In this document: positions 17,701-25,746 of the stretch, one piece after another | Layout: every line of letters begins with the position of its first letter | Position numbering within the stretch: the stretch's first letter is position 1 | Assembly: GCA_965204565.1 (NCBI GenBank) | Contig: CBDBEU010000005.1 | Span: forward strand, 992,001-1,056,000 | DNA from: CBDBEU01 sp965204565 | GTDB lineage: Bacteria > Pseudomonadota > Alphaproteobacteria > Rhizobiales > TMED25 | Direction: 5' to 3' | Length of the DNA: 64,000 bases | Program-made: the position numbers and the translations under genes | The notes under the pieces: generated by a model | What the model saw: the letters and a program-made list of their open reading frames with translations, nothing else | What the model was told of the DNA's origin: nothing | Database searches by the model: none

Positions 17701-20700
17701 CACCATCGACCGGAGCGAGGCCTACACTTACAACGCGAGTGGCAGTCTGATCCGAACCGATTTCGACGACGACAATGACGGCACCATCGACCGGAGCGAG
17801 ATCCACACCGACAATGGCGGCACTGTCGACCGGGTCGAGCACTACACGTTCAATGCGGACGGCAACCTGATTCGGACCGACTTCGACGACGACAATGACG
17901 ACACCATCGACCGGAGTGAGGCCTACACGCTCGACGGGCACGGCAACCTGATTCGGACCGACTTCGACGACGACAATGACGACACCATCGACCGGAGCGA
18001 GGCCTACACGCTCGACGGGGACGGCACCCGGACCCGGACCGACTTCGACGACGACAATGACGGCACCATCGACCGGATCGGGTTCGACGACAACGGGGAC
18101 GGTAATGTCGACCGGATCGGGCGCGCCATAGTTGATGATGAGGACATGCTGACCCGGATTGATTTCGACCCCGATGGGGACGGCAGGATCGACCGGACCG
18201 ATTTCAACACCCACGGGGACGGTGCCATCGACCGGAGCGAGACCTACCAGTATGGTGCGCAGGGCAACCTGTTCCGGACCCGTTTCGATGACGACGCAGA
18301 CGGCACCATCGACCGGAGCGAGACCTATCAGTATGGTGCGCAGGGCAACCTGTTCCGGACCCGTTTCGATGACGACGCGGACGGCACTGTCGACCGGGTC
18401 GAGACCTACACGTTTGCCGCGAACGGCAACCTGGTTCGGACCAATTTCGACGACGACAATGACGGCAGGATCGACCGGGCCGAGGTCTACAATTACGACG
18501 GGAGTGGCAATCTGCTGGTTCGGACCAATTTCGACGATGGCGCGGTCGGCGATGTCAACCGGATTGAGGACTACACGTATGACGATAACGACAGGCTGAT
18601 CCGGACCGAGTTCAACGACGACGGGGTCGGCACTTTCGACCGGAGCGAGGACTACACGCTCGACGGGGACGGCAACCGGATCCGGACCAACTTTGACGAT
18701 GGCGCGGACGGCACTGTCAATCGGAGCGAGCGTTACACGCTCGACGGGCACGGCAACCGGATCCGGACCGACTTCGACGACGACAATGACGGCAGGATCG
18801 ACCGGATCGGGTTCGACGACGACGGGGACGGTAATGTCGACCGGATCCGGACCGACTTCGACGACGACAATGACGGCAGGATCGACCGGATCGGGTTCGA
18901 CGACGACGGGGACGGTAATGTCGACCGGATCGGGCGCGCCATAGTTGATGATGAGGACATGCTGACCCGGATCGATTTCGACGACGATGGGGACGGCACA
19001 ACCGACCGGAGCGATTTCAACACCCATGGGGACGGTGCCATCGACCGGAGCGAGACCTATCAATATGGTGAGCAGGGCAACCTGTACCGGACCCGTTTCG
19101 ATGACGATGCGGACGGCATCATCGACCGGGCTGAAACCTATTCTTATAATGGGTCCGGCGACCGGACCCGGACCGATTTCGACGATGACGCGGACGGCGC
19201 CATCGACCGGATCGGATACCACTCGCGCATTCCGAACAGCGTGCAGGTCCGCACCGCGTTCGACGACGGTGCGGACGGCACCATCGACCGGACCGAGACA
19301 CACACGCTCAATGAGCAGGGCAGGGTGACCCGGACCAATTTCGACGACGACAATGACGGCACCACCGACCGGAGCGAACTCTATTGGCATGATGAGAACG
19401 GCAGGGTGGTCCGGACCGAGTTCGACGACAACGTTGACCTCACAGGCGACCGGGTCGAGACCTACCAGTATAATGCGCAGGGCAGGGTGATCCGGGCCGG
19501 GTTCGACGACGATGGGAACGGCACCATCGACCGGTTCGAGTTCGACGACAACGGTGACGGCACCATCGACCGGGTCGAGACCTACCAGTATGATGCGCAG
19601 GGCAGGGTGATCCGGACCGAGTTCGACGACGACGGGGACGGCAGGAGGGACCGGATCGGGTTCGACAAGGACAATGACGGCGTCATTGAGCGGACCTGGA
19701 TCGACGACAACGGGGACGGCAGGATCGACCGGACCGAGTTCGACGACAACGGTGACGGCACCATCGACCGGACCGCGACCTTAATTTATGCCGCGAACGG
19801 CGCCCGGATCCGGACAGACCTGGACACTAACGTGGACGGCAAAATCGACCAGGCCGGGTTCGACGACGATGGTGATTTCCGTTTCGACTGGACCGAGACC
19901 TACCAGTATGGTGAGCGGGGCAACCTGTACCGGACCGAGTTCGACGACAACAATGACGGCACCGCCGACCGGAGCGAGACCTACCAGTATAATGAGCAGG
20001 GCTTGCTGATCCGGACCTGGTTCGACGACGGTAATGACGGCACCATCGACCGGAGCGAGAACTACTCTTACAACACGACCGACAACCGGTTCCTGACTGA
20101 TTTCGACGACGGTGCGGACGGCACCATCGACCGGACCGAGACACACACGCTCAATGAGCAGGGCAGGCTGATCCAGACCGATTTCGACGACGACAATGAC
20201 GGCGCCATCACCCCCGACCGGGTCGAGCACTACACGCTCGACGGGGACGGCAACCGGATCCAAACCCGGTTCGACGACGACGCGGACCGCGCCGTTGACC
20301 GGATCGAGAACTATACGCTTGATGCACATGGCAGGGTGATCCGGATCGGGTTCGACGACAACGGGGACGGCACGACCGACCGGACCGAGACGTACGAATA
20401 TGGTTCGCGCTTCACCCGGGCCCGGACCGATTTCGACGACGACGGGGACGGCGACACCGACCGGATCGGGTTCGACAAAGACGGAGACGGTGTCAATGAG
20501 GTGATCTGGTTCGACGACGACGGGGATTACAGGATCGAACGGGCCGGGTTCGACGACGACGCGGACGGCGCCATCGACCGGACCGAGACCTTCATTTATG
20601 ACGAGGCGGGCACCCGGATCCGGACCGACCTGGATGACGACAATGACGGCATCATCGACCGGGCCGGGTTCGACGACGACGCGGATTACAATTTCGACCG

Positions 20701-21961
20701 GATCGAGCACTACACCCATGACGTGAACGGCAACGGCAGGCTGTTCGGGACCAGTTTCGACGACGACGCGGACGGCACCATCGACCGGAGCGAGAGCTAC
20801 GCGTACGTCAATGGCGACCTGATCTGGACCCGTTTCGACGACGACGCGGACGGCACCATCGACCGGAGCGAGAAATACTCTTACAACACGACCGGCAGGT
20901 TGGACCAGATCTGGTTCGACGATGACAATGACGGCACGGACGACCGGAGCGAGGGCTACTCTTACGACTTGTCCGGCAACCTGATCCGGACCGAGTTCGA
21001 CGACGATGGTGACGGCACGGACGACCGGAGGGAGCAATACATCCGTGACGTGAACGGCAGGGTTGTAAAGAAATGGTTCTCCGACGACGCCGACGCCGTG
21101 TCCGGCGGGGTCACCAACCGGGTCGAGTTCTACACGTACGATGCGGAGGGTAACCTGATCCTGACCGACTTCGACGACGACAATGACAGCAATATCGACC
21201 GCACCGCCTTCGACGATGACGCGGACGGCACCGTTGACCGGATCGCGACCCATTTCGACGACAACCGTGACCTCTACATCGACCGGACCGAGTTCGACGA
21301 CGACGCGGACGGCACCGTTGACCGGACCGAGCACTACACGCGCACAGCGGGTGGCAACAAGGGGGTGATCCGGACCGACTTCGACGATGACAATGACGGC
21401 GACACCGACCGGACCGAGCACTACACGCGCGATCAAAATCGCAAGGTGACCCGGACCGAGTTCGATGACGACGCGGACGGCGACACCGACCGGATCGAGC
21501 ACTACACCCGTGACGCGAACGGCAGGGTGATCCAGACCGACTTCGATGACAACGCGGACGGGAACGCCGACCGGATCGAGGCCTACACGCTCGACGAGGG
21601 CGGCAACCTGACCCGGACCGATTTCGACGACGGCGCGAACGGGAGCATTGACCGGGTCCGGTATGACGGCGGGATTGATTTCAGCGGCGGGTTTCCGGAC
21701 CATGCCGGGCTTGAGGTGGTTCAGCTGGGCGGGGACGGCGGCACGGATCTGACCATCCCGGACAACTTTGTCTTTGCGGGCGCTTCGGGGAATGAGGTCC
21801 GGATCGAGGGCGGAAATACGGACACGCTGCGCTTCGACATGGACGACTTTACCGAAGGGGACCGTGTCGATTTCGAAGGAGAGAACTATCGCAGTTTCAC
21901 GGCCGACGATGGAACCTGGTCATTCACGGTCGATGTGGATGTCCAGCTGTTCGATCTCTGA
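14726..21961 (+). CDS. giant Asp-rich DxDxDG/YD-repeat protein (copy 1)
   Basis: A single 2411-residue frame of which all but the ends is repetitive. The core motif is FDDDADGTIDR (variants FDLDGDGNIDR, FDSDDDGTIDR), whose DxDxDGxxD spacing matches calcium loops of EF-hand/dockerin and thrombospondin type 3 repeats. Cores are joined by about 15 residues such as SEAYTYNASGSLIRTD, which resemble YD/RHS repeats (YxYDxxGxL). Basic modules are 13, 27 and 94 residues, all multiples of 3 nt. The last ~100 residues (from IDFSGGFPDHAGLEVVQLGG) are non-repetitive and end TVDVDVQLFDL. There is no N-terminal signal peptide. GAGGAGGG precedes ATG 14726. The composition is strongly acidic. Inferred: an extracellular calcium-binding protein exported by a C-terminal signal (type I). 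I know no named family with this exact combination. Confidence 0.88.
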   Translation: MAQQTRTTFDDDNDGTIDRIEYDLDGDGNIDRTAHLNADGRWERVELDRDDDGNIDRIIHQAFDDDGTRSLTRRDFDSDDDGTIDRSEHYTYNASGTRTRTDFDDDADGTTDRIAFDLDGDGTIDQTAHLNAAGLWERVERDLDDDGNIDRIDHQAFAADGTRSLTRRDFDSDDDGTIDRSEVYTYNASGSLIRTDFDDDADGTRDRIAFDLDGDGNIDRKAHLNADGRWERVEHDLDDDGNINRIDHNAFAADGTRSLTRRDFDSDDDGTIDRSEVYTYNASGNRTRTDFDDDADGTTDRIAFDLDGDGNIDRTAHLNVDGRWERVELDLDDDGNINRIDHRAFAADGTRSLTRRDFDSDDDGTIDRSEAYTYNASGSLIRTDFDDDADGTIDRKAFDLDGDGNIDRSEAYTYNATGNRTRTRFDDDNDGTIDRSEAYTLDGGGTRTRTDFDDDADGTIDRKAFDLDGDGNIDQTAHLNADGRWERVERDLDDDGNIDRIIHQAFDDDGTRSLTRRDFDSDDDGTIDRSAHYTYNASGSLIRTDFDDDADGTIDRKAFDLDGDGTIDRSEAYTYNATGNRTRTRFDDDNDGTIDRSEAYTLDGDGTRTRTDFDDDADGTIDRKAFDLDGDGTIDRSEAYTLDEGGNLIRTAFDDDNDGTIDRAGFDDDNDGTIDRSEAYTYNATGSLTRTDFDDDNDGTIDRSEAYTLDGDGTRTRTDFDDDADGTIDRKAFDLDGDGTIDRSEAYTLDEGGNLIRTAFDDDNDGTIDRSEAYTYNATGSLTRTDFDDDNDGTIDRSEAYTLDGDGTRTAFDDDNDGTIDRAGFDDDADGTIDRSEAYTYNATGSLTRTDFDDDADGTTDRIAFDLDGDGNIDRTAHTNADGRWERVEHDLDDDGTVDRVEHYTFDDDGTIDRIAFDLDGDGTIDRSEAYTYNATGSLTRTDFDDDADGTTDRIAFDLDGDGNIDRIDHQAFDDDGTRSLTRRDFDPDGDGTIDRSEAYTYNASGSLIRTDFDDDNDGTIDRSEIHTDNGGTVDRVEHYTFNADGNLIRTDFDDDNDDTIDRSEAYTLDGHGNLIRTDFDDDNDDTIDRSEAYTLDGDGTRTRTDFDDDNDGTIDRIGFDDNGDGNVDRIGRAIVDDEDMLTRIDFDPDGDGRIDRTDFNTHGDGAIDRSETYQYGAQGNLFRTRFDDDADGTIDRSETYQYGAQGNLFRTRFDDDADGTVDRVETYTFAANGNLVRTNFDDDNDGRIDRAEVYNYDGSGNLLVRTNFDDGAVGDVNRIEDYTYDDNDRLIRTEFNDDGVGTFDRSEDYTLDGDGNRIRTNFDDGADGTVNRSERYTLDGHGNRIRTDFDDDNDGRIDRIGFDDDGDGNVDRIRTDFDDDNDGRIDRIGFDDDGDGNVDRIGRAIVDDEDMLTRIDFDDDGDGTTDRSDFNTHGDGAIDRSETYQYGEQGNLYRTRFDDDADGIIDRAETYSYNGSGDRTRTDFDDDADGAIDRIGYHSRIPNSVQVRTAFDDGADGTIDRTETHTLNEQGRVTRTNFDDDNDGTTDRSELYWHDENGRVVRTEFDDNVDLTGDRVETYQYNAQGRVIRAGFDDDGNGTIDRFEFDDNGDGTIDRVETYQYDAQGRVIRTEFDDDGDGRRDRIGFDKDNDGVIERTWIDDNGDGRIDRTEFDDNGDGTIDRTATLIYAANGARIRTDLDTNVDGKIDQAGFDDDGDFRFDWTETYQYGERGNLYRTEFDDNNDGTADRSETYQYNEQGLLIRTWFDDGNDGTIDRSENYSYNTTDNRFLTDFDDGADGTIDRTETHTLNEQGRLIQTDFDDDNDGAITPDRVEHYTLDGDGNRIQTRFDDDADRAVDRIENYTLDAHGRVIRIGFDDNGDGTTDRTETYEYGSRFTRARTDFDDDGDGDTDRIGFDKDGDGVNEVIWFDDDGDYRIERAGFDDDADGAIDRTETFIYDEAGTRIRTDLDDDNDGIIDRAGFDDDADYNFDRIEHYTHDVNGNGRLFGTSFDDDADGTIDRSESYAYVNGDLIWTRFDDDADGTIDRSEKYSYNTTGRLDQIWFDDDNDGTDDRSEGYSYDLSGNLIRTEFDDDGDGTDDRREQYIRDVNGRVVKKWFSDDADAVSGGVTNRVEFYTYDAEGNLILTDFDDDNDSNIDRTAFDDDADGTVDRIATHFDDNRDLYIDRTEFDDDADGTVDRTEHYTRTAGGNKGVIRTDFDDDNDGDTDRTEHYTRDQNRKVTRTEFDDDADGDTDRIEHYTRDANGRVIQTDFDDNADGNADRIEAYTLDEGGNLTRTDFDDGANGSIDRVRYDGGIDFSGGFPDHAGLEVVQLGGDGGTDLTIPDNFVFAGASGNEVRIEGGNTDTLRFDMDDFTEGDRVDFEGENYRSFTADDGTWSFTVDVDVQLFDL
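14930..16020. repeat. 282-bp (94-aa) higher-order tandem repeats in giant gene 1
   Basis: Units start at RSLTRRDFDSDDDGTIDR at 14930, 15212, 15494 and 15776, exactly 282 bp apart. Each contains four DxDxDG loops, one YTYNASG segment and one HLNADGRWERVE segment. The fourth unit diverges after about 170 bp into 27-aa modules, and a further partial unit begins at about 16258. Codons are largely identical between units, indicating recent amplification. Confidence 0.85.
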
Positions 21962-22570
21962 CCCGGTGAGTCTGTGAAGCGCGACAATGAGTGATCCAAT
22001 AGCCGCGACCGGCGGCGGTGTATCGGCACCCTCGCCCGGCGGGTCCGTCCGGGCCGCCCGTCCCGTATCACGGCGGGCCTGCTGCTTGAGTGCGGCTTGA
22101 GGCGCCCGGGCCGGTCCTGAACTCACTTCGCTTCCGGCGCGGACAGGGATGGATGGCCGGCGCGGGGTGAGAATCCTCGGCGTCCGGGTTTGTTTGCCGA
22201 AGCCGCGGTCCGGACAATGGCCAAAAAACACCGTGGCGGGCGCTGTGCCGGGACCCTGTCTGACTGCCCCCTGTCTGACTGCCCTGTGGTGCAAGGCAAA
22301 GCGCCCGCGCGCCTGAATGGCAAAACGCCGGGCCGGCAAGGCCTCGGCTTGGGTCGGCTTGCGTGCCTTTCCCGCTGTCATCTTCCGGCTTGAGAGTCTG
22401 CCGCCCTCCGGCTTGATCGGAGGGGGCGATCCAGTACCCCCGGTGGGAGTGAGAAGACGCAAGCGTTGGTGGTTTTCCCGGTCTCGGAGCTTTGCTCCTC
22501 CACGCCTCTTGTTTGCTTCCCGGATGTGCCGTCAGCCGATGATCTCGCAGAGACAGACCACCGGCGCCGG
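21962..22570. other. noncoding segment after giant gene 1, duplicated after giant gene 2
   Basis: From the stop codon to 22531 the sequence matches 30820-31378 closely but with indels that are not multiples of three, so none of the open frames here is conserved. The stretch includes CCCTCCGGCTTGATCGGAGGG, a 7-bp perfect hairpin with no T-tract, present in both copies (about 22399-22419 in copy 1). Bases 22532-22570 are the last 12 codons plus stop of a MAPEG gene on the minus strand (PAPVVCLCEIIG), cut off by the duplication junction. Confidence 0.7.
22254..22283. repeat. 15-bp tandem duplication specific to copy 1
   Basis: CCCTGTCTGACTGCC is repeated twice in direct tandem at 22254-22268 and 22269-22283. 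The equivalent place in copy 2 (near 31110-31140) lacks it. Confidence 0.85.
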
Positions 22571-22733
22571 GATGGCCCTGGCGCAGACCGATATTGGCAG
22601 CGCTGTCCGGGTTGAAAATCGGGTCGAAGGTCAACTGGACGGTGAAGCGGCGGCCAAACTTCGTGCGGGGTCTTTCTGGTGATCCGGCCTTTGAGTCGGA
22701 ATCCGGCCATGGTCCAATCGGCGGTTCGGCCGA
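22571..22733. other. left flank of unit 2
   Basis: It begins with the same ~55 bp found at 14447-14500 (GATGGCCCTGGCGCAGACCG onward), then becomes unique. No gene is supported. It leads into the IS5-type transposase remnant. Confidence 0.5.
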
Positions 22734-23108
22734 TCAGGGTTGCAGCGTATGGGATTGTCGGCCTTCTCGGCAATACGGTTTCAGGTGCCGGTTGGCTGCG
22801 TAGCCGGTATCGGTTTTGTCGTATCGCGTTGCCATACCCCTGAATTCCTCGATCCTTGCGACGTGGTTTTCGATCGGGTGGCGCCATTTGTACATGTGAA
22901 TATCGCAGTCTCGTTGCACTTTCCGGTTCGCTCCGGGTGGAATGACCGCGGTTGCGCCGCGCTCATCGAGGTCTTGCAAGAGCCAATCGGCGTCGAAGGC
23001 CTTGTCGGCCGGCAATGCTCCGAGGGAGACATCGTGGATCAGGGGAGCAACCTCCTTCATGTCGTGCGCCTGCCCCGGCAGAAGCAGAAAGTGGAACAGG
23101 TTGCCGAA
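22734..23108 (-). mobile_element. IS5-family transposase remnant
   Basis: The minus strand reads GNLFHFLLLPGQAHDMKE (about 23105-23050), DKAFDADWLLQDLDERGATAVIPP and NRKVQRDCDIHMYKWRHPIENHVARIEEFRGMATRYDKT. This is the C-terminal half of an IS5-type DDE transposase, including the region of the last catalytic acidic residue (HPIENHVARIEEF, family Y-R-H-x-I-E-N-x-F). The N-terminal half, the rest of the DDE triad and the inverted repeats are missing. It lies inside the duplicated upstream region of giant gene 2. In copy 1 only a scar (GGTTGCCGAAATC at about 14507) remains. Confidence 0.78.
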
Positions 23109-23315
23109 ATCCCTGGGCGGGTCACGCCATTATCTGCGATGGTTTCAGCGCCTCGAACTGGAAAACGCCTCACCCCGCACTTGACTCTTCACCACTCTCA
23201 TCACTGCGATTTGAGCTTATTTATCATGTGCCATTTCAAATAATGTGCTATTTGCGGCGGAACCAGACTTCGCGTAGCCCCGACAAACACGCGAATATGG
23301 AGAGGATAACAGGCA

Positions 23316-25622
23316 ATGGTGCAACAAACCCGGACCACGTTCGACGACGACAATGATGGAACCATTGACCGCATTGAGTACGACCTGGACGGTGACGGCA
23401 ATATCGACCGGACGGCCCACCTGAACGCGGACGGTCGCTGGGAGCGGGTGGAACTGGATCTGGACGATGACGGTAATATCGACCGGATCATTCACCAGGC
23501 GTTTGATGACGACGGCACCCGCAGCCTGACCCGGAGGGACTTCGACTCAGACGACGACGGCACCATCGACCGGAGCGAGGCCTACACTTACAACGCGAGT
23601 GGCAGTCTGATCCGAACCGATTTCGACGATGACGCGGACGGCACCATCGACCGGAGGGCGTTCGACCTGGACGGTGACGGCAATATCGACCAGACGGCCC
23701 ACCTGAACGCGGACGGTCGCTGGGAGAGGGTGGAATACGATCTGGACGATGACGGCAATATCAACCGGATCGATCACCAGGCGTTTGCCGCGGACGGCAC
23801 CCGGAGCCTGACCCGGAGGGACTTCGACTCAAACGACGACGGCACCATCGACCGGAGCGAGGCCTACACTTACAACGCGAGTGGCAACCGGACCCGGACC
23901 GCCTTCGACTCAGACGACGACGGCACCATCGACCGGAGCGAGGCCTACACTTACAACGCGACCGGCAGTCTGGTCCGAACCGATTTCGACGATGACGCGG
24001 ACGGCACCATCGACCGGAGGGCGTTCGACCTGGACGGTGACGGCAATATCGACCGGACGGCCCACCTGAACGCGGACGGTCGCTGGGAGAGGGTGGAACA
24101 CGATCTGGACGATGACGGCAATATCAACCGGATCGATCACCAGGCGTTTGCCGCGGACGGCACCCGGAGCCTGACCCGGAGGGACTTCGACTCAAACGAC
24201 GACGGCACCATCGACCGGAGCGAGGCCTACACTTACAACGCGACCGGCAGTCTGATCCGAACCGATTTCGACGATGACGCGGACGGCACCATCGACCGGA
24301 GGGCGTTCGACCTGGACGGTGACGGCAATATCGACCAGACGGCCCACCTGAACGCGGCTGGTCGCTGGGAGAGGGTGGAACTGGATCTGGACGATGACGG
24401 TAATATCGACCGGATCATTCACCAGTCGTTTGATGACGACGGCACCCGGAGCCTGACCCGGAGGGACTTCGACTCAGACGACGACGGCACCATCGACCGG
24501 AGCGAGGCCTACACTTACAACGCGAGTGGCACCCGGACCCGGACCGCCTTCGACGATGACGCGGACGGCACCATCGACCGGAGGGCGTTCGACCTGGACG
24601 GTGACGGCACTATCGACCGGACGGCCCACCTGAACGCGGACGGTCGCTGGGAGAGGGTGGAATACGATCTGGACGATGACGGTAATATCGACCGGATCGA
24701 TCACCACGCGTTTGCCGCGGACGGCACCCGGAGCCTGACCCGGAGGGACTTCGACTCAAACGACGACGGCACCATCGACCGGAGCGAGGCCTACACTTAC
24801 AATGCGAGTGGCACCCGGACCCGGACCGATTTCGACGATGACGCGGACGGCACCATCGACCGGAAGGCGTTCGACCTGGACGGTGACGGCAATATCGACC
24901 GGACGGCCCACCTGAACGTGGACGGTCGCTGGGAGCGGGTGGAACTGGATCTGGACGATGACGGTAATATCGACCGGATCGTTCACAACGCATTTGCCGC
25001 GGACGGCACCCGGAGCCTGACCCGGAGGGACTTCGACTCAGACGACGACGGCACCATCGACCGGAGCGAGGCCTACACTTACAACGCGAGTGGCACCCGG
25101 ACCCGAACCGATTTCGACGATGACGCGGACGGCACCATCGACCGGAAGGCGTTCGACCTGGACGGTGACGGCAATATCGACCGGACGGCCCACCTGAACG
25201 CGGACGGTCGCTGGGAGCGGGTGGAACTGGATCTGGACGATGACGGTAATATCGACCGGATCGTTCACTACGCGTTTGCCGCGGACGGCACCCGGAGCCT
25301 GACCCGGAGGGACTTCGACTCAGACGACGACGGCACCATCGACCGGAGCGAGGCCTACACTTACAATGCGAGTGGCACCCGGACCCGGACCGATTTCGAC
25401 GATGACGCGGACGGCACGACCGACCGCATCGCGTTCGACCTGGACGGTGACGGCACGACCGACCGGGTCGATTTCGACTCAGACGACGACGGCACCATCG
25501 ACCGGAGTGAGGCCTACACTTACAACACGGGCGGCAGTCTGACCCGGACCGATTTCGACGACGACGCGGACGGCACCATCGACCGGAGCGAGGCCTACAC
25601 GCTCGACGGCGACCGGCAATAG
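23316..25622 (+). CDS. giant DxDxDG/YD-repeat protein copy 2, N-terminal part (frameshifted gene)
   Basis: This is the paralogue of the gene at 14726, with near-identical first ~68 codons (MVQQTRTTFDDDNDGTIDR) and upstream DNA. The 768-residue frame consists of DxDxDGxxD loops and YTYNASG/YTYNATG linkers and stops early at TAG 25620-25622 after YTLDGDRQ. The sequence just after continues the same repeat pattern in the next frame (NSLIRTDFDDDADG from about 25618). This is therefore the front part of one original gene ending at 30819. The break lies at a join between a YTLDGDG-type and a YNATGN-type linker. GAGAGGA lies 12 bp before ATG 23316. If translated it would lack the shared C-terminal domain. 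Confidence 0.8.
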   Translation: MVQQTRTTFDDDNDGTIDRIEYDLDGDGNIDRTAHLNADGRWERVELDLDDDGNIDRIIHQAFDDDGTRSLTRRDFDSDDDGTIDRSEAYTYNASGSLIRTDFDDDADGTIDRRAFDLDGDGNIDQTAHLNADGRWERVEYDLDDDGNINRIDHQAFAADGTRSLTRRDFDSNDDGTIDRSEAYTYNASGNRTRTAFDSDDDGTIDRSEAYTYNATGSLVRTDFDDDADGTIDRRAFDLDGDGNIDRTAHLNADGRWERVEHDLDDDGNINRIDHQAFAADGTRSLTRRDFDSNDDGTIDRSEAYTYNATGSLIRTDFDDDADGTIDRRAFDLDGDGNIDQTAHLNAAGRWERVELDLDDDGNIDRIIHQSFDDDGTRSLTRRDFDSDDDGTIDRSEAYTYNASGTRTRTAFDDDADGTIDRRAFDLDGDGTIDRTAHLNADGRWERVEYDLDDDGNIDRIDHHAFAADGTRSLTRRDFDSNDDGTIDRSEAYTYNASGTRTRTDFDDDADGTIDRKAFDLDGDGNIDRTAHLNVDGRWERVELDLDDDGNIDRIVHNAFAADGTRSLTRRDFDSDDDGTIDRSEAYTYNASGTRTRTDFDDDADGTIDRKAFDLDGDGNIDRTAHLNADGRWERVELDLDDDGNIDRIVHYAFAADGTRSLTRRDFDSDDDGTIDRSEAYTYNASGTRTRTDFDDDADGTTDRIAFDLDGDGTTDRVDFDSDDDGTIDRSEAYTYNTGGSLTRTDFDDDADGTIDRSEAYTLDGDRQ
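23520..25480. repeat. 282-bp higher-order repeats in giant gene 2
   Basis: Units starting RSLTRRDFDS lie at 23520, 23802, 24165, 24447, 24729, 25011 and 25293. The spacing is 282 bp except one of 363 bp, which is 282 plus one extra 81-bp (27-aa) module FDSDDDGTIDRSEAYTYNAS. Compared with gene 1 there are more consecutive copies, so the array changed length after the duplication. Confidence 0.85.
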
Positions 25623-25746
25623 TCTGATCCGGACCGATTTCGACGATGACGCGGACGGCACGCGCGACCGCATCGCGTTCGACCTGGACGGTGACGGCAA
25701 TATCGACCGGACGGCCCACACGAACGCGGACGGTCGCTGGGAGAGG

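Noticed and set aside
16286..19390. Very long minus-strand open frame (over 1000 codons) opposite giant gene 1, and similar ones at 19781-21703 and 26854-30549
   Set aside because: They are mirror products of the repetitive sense codons (GAC/GTC, CGG/CCG give no antisense stops), have Val/Pro/Gly-rich monotony and no start signals.
22399..22419. CCCTCCG/CGGAGGG hairpin after giant gene 1 as a terminator
   Set aside because: The stem is good but there is no T-tract, and it lies about 440 bp after the stop codon.
22068..22634. Minus-strand frames in the segment after giant gene 1
   Set aside because: The duplicated segment at 30820-31378 has indels that break these frames, so they are not under coding constraint; only the 12-codon MAPEG tail is real.
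14930..25480. Regularly spaced repeats considered as a CRISPR array
   Set aside because: Period is 282/81/39 bp in coding frame with no unique spacers; the repeats encode protein modules.
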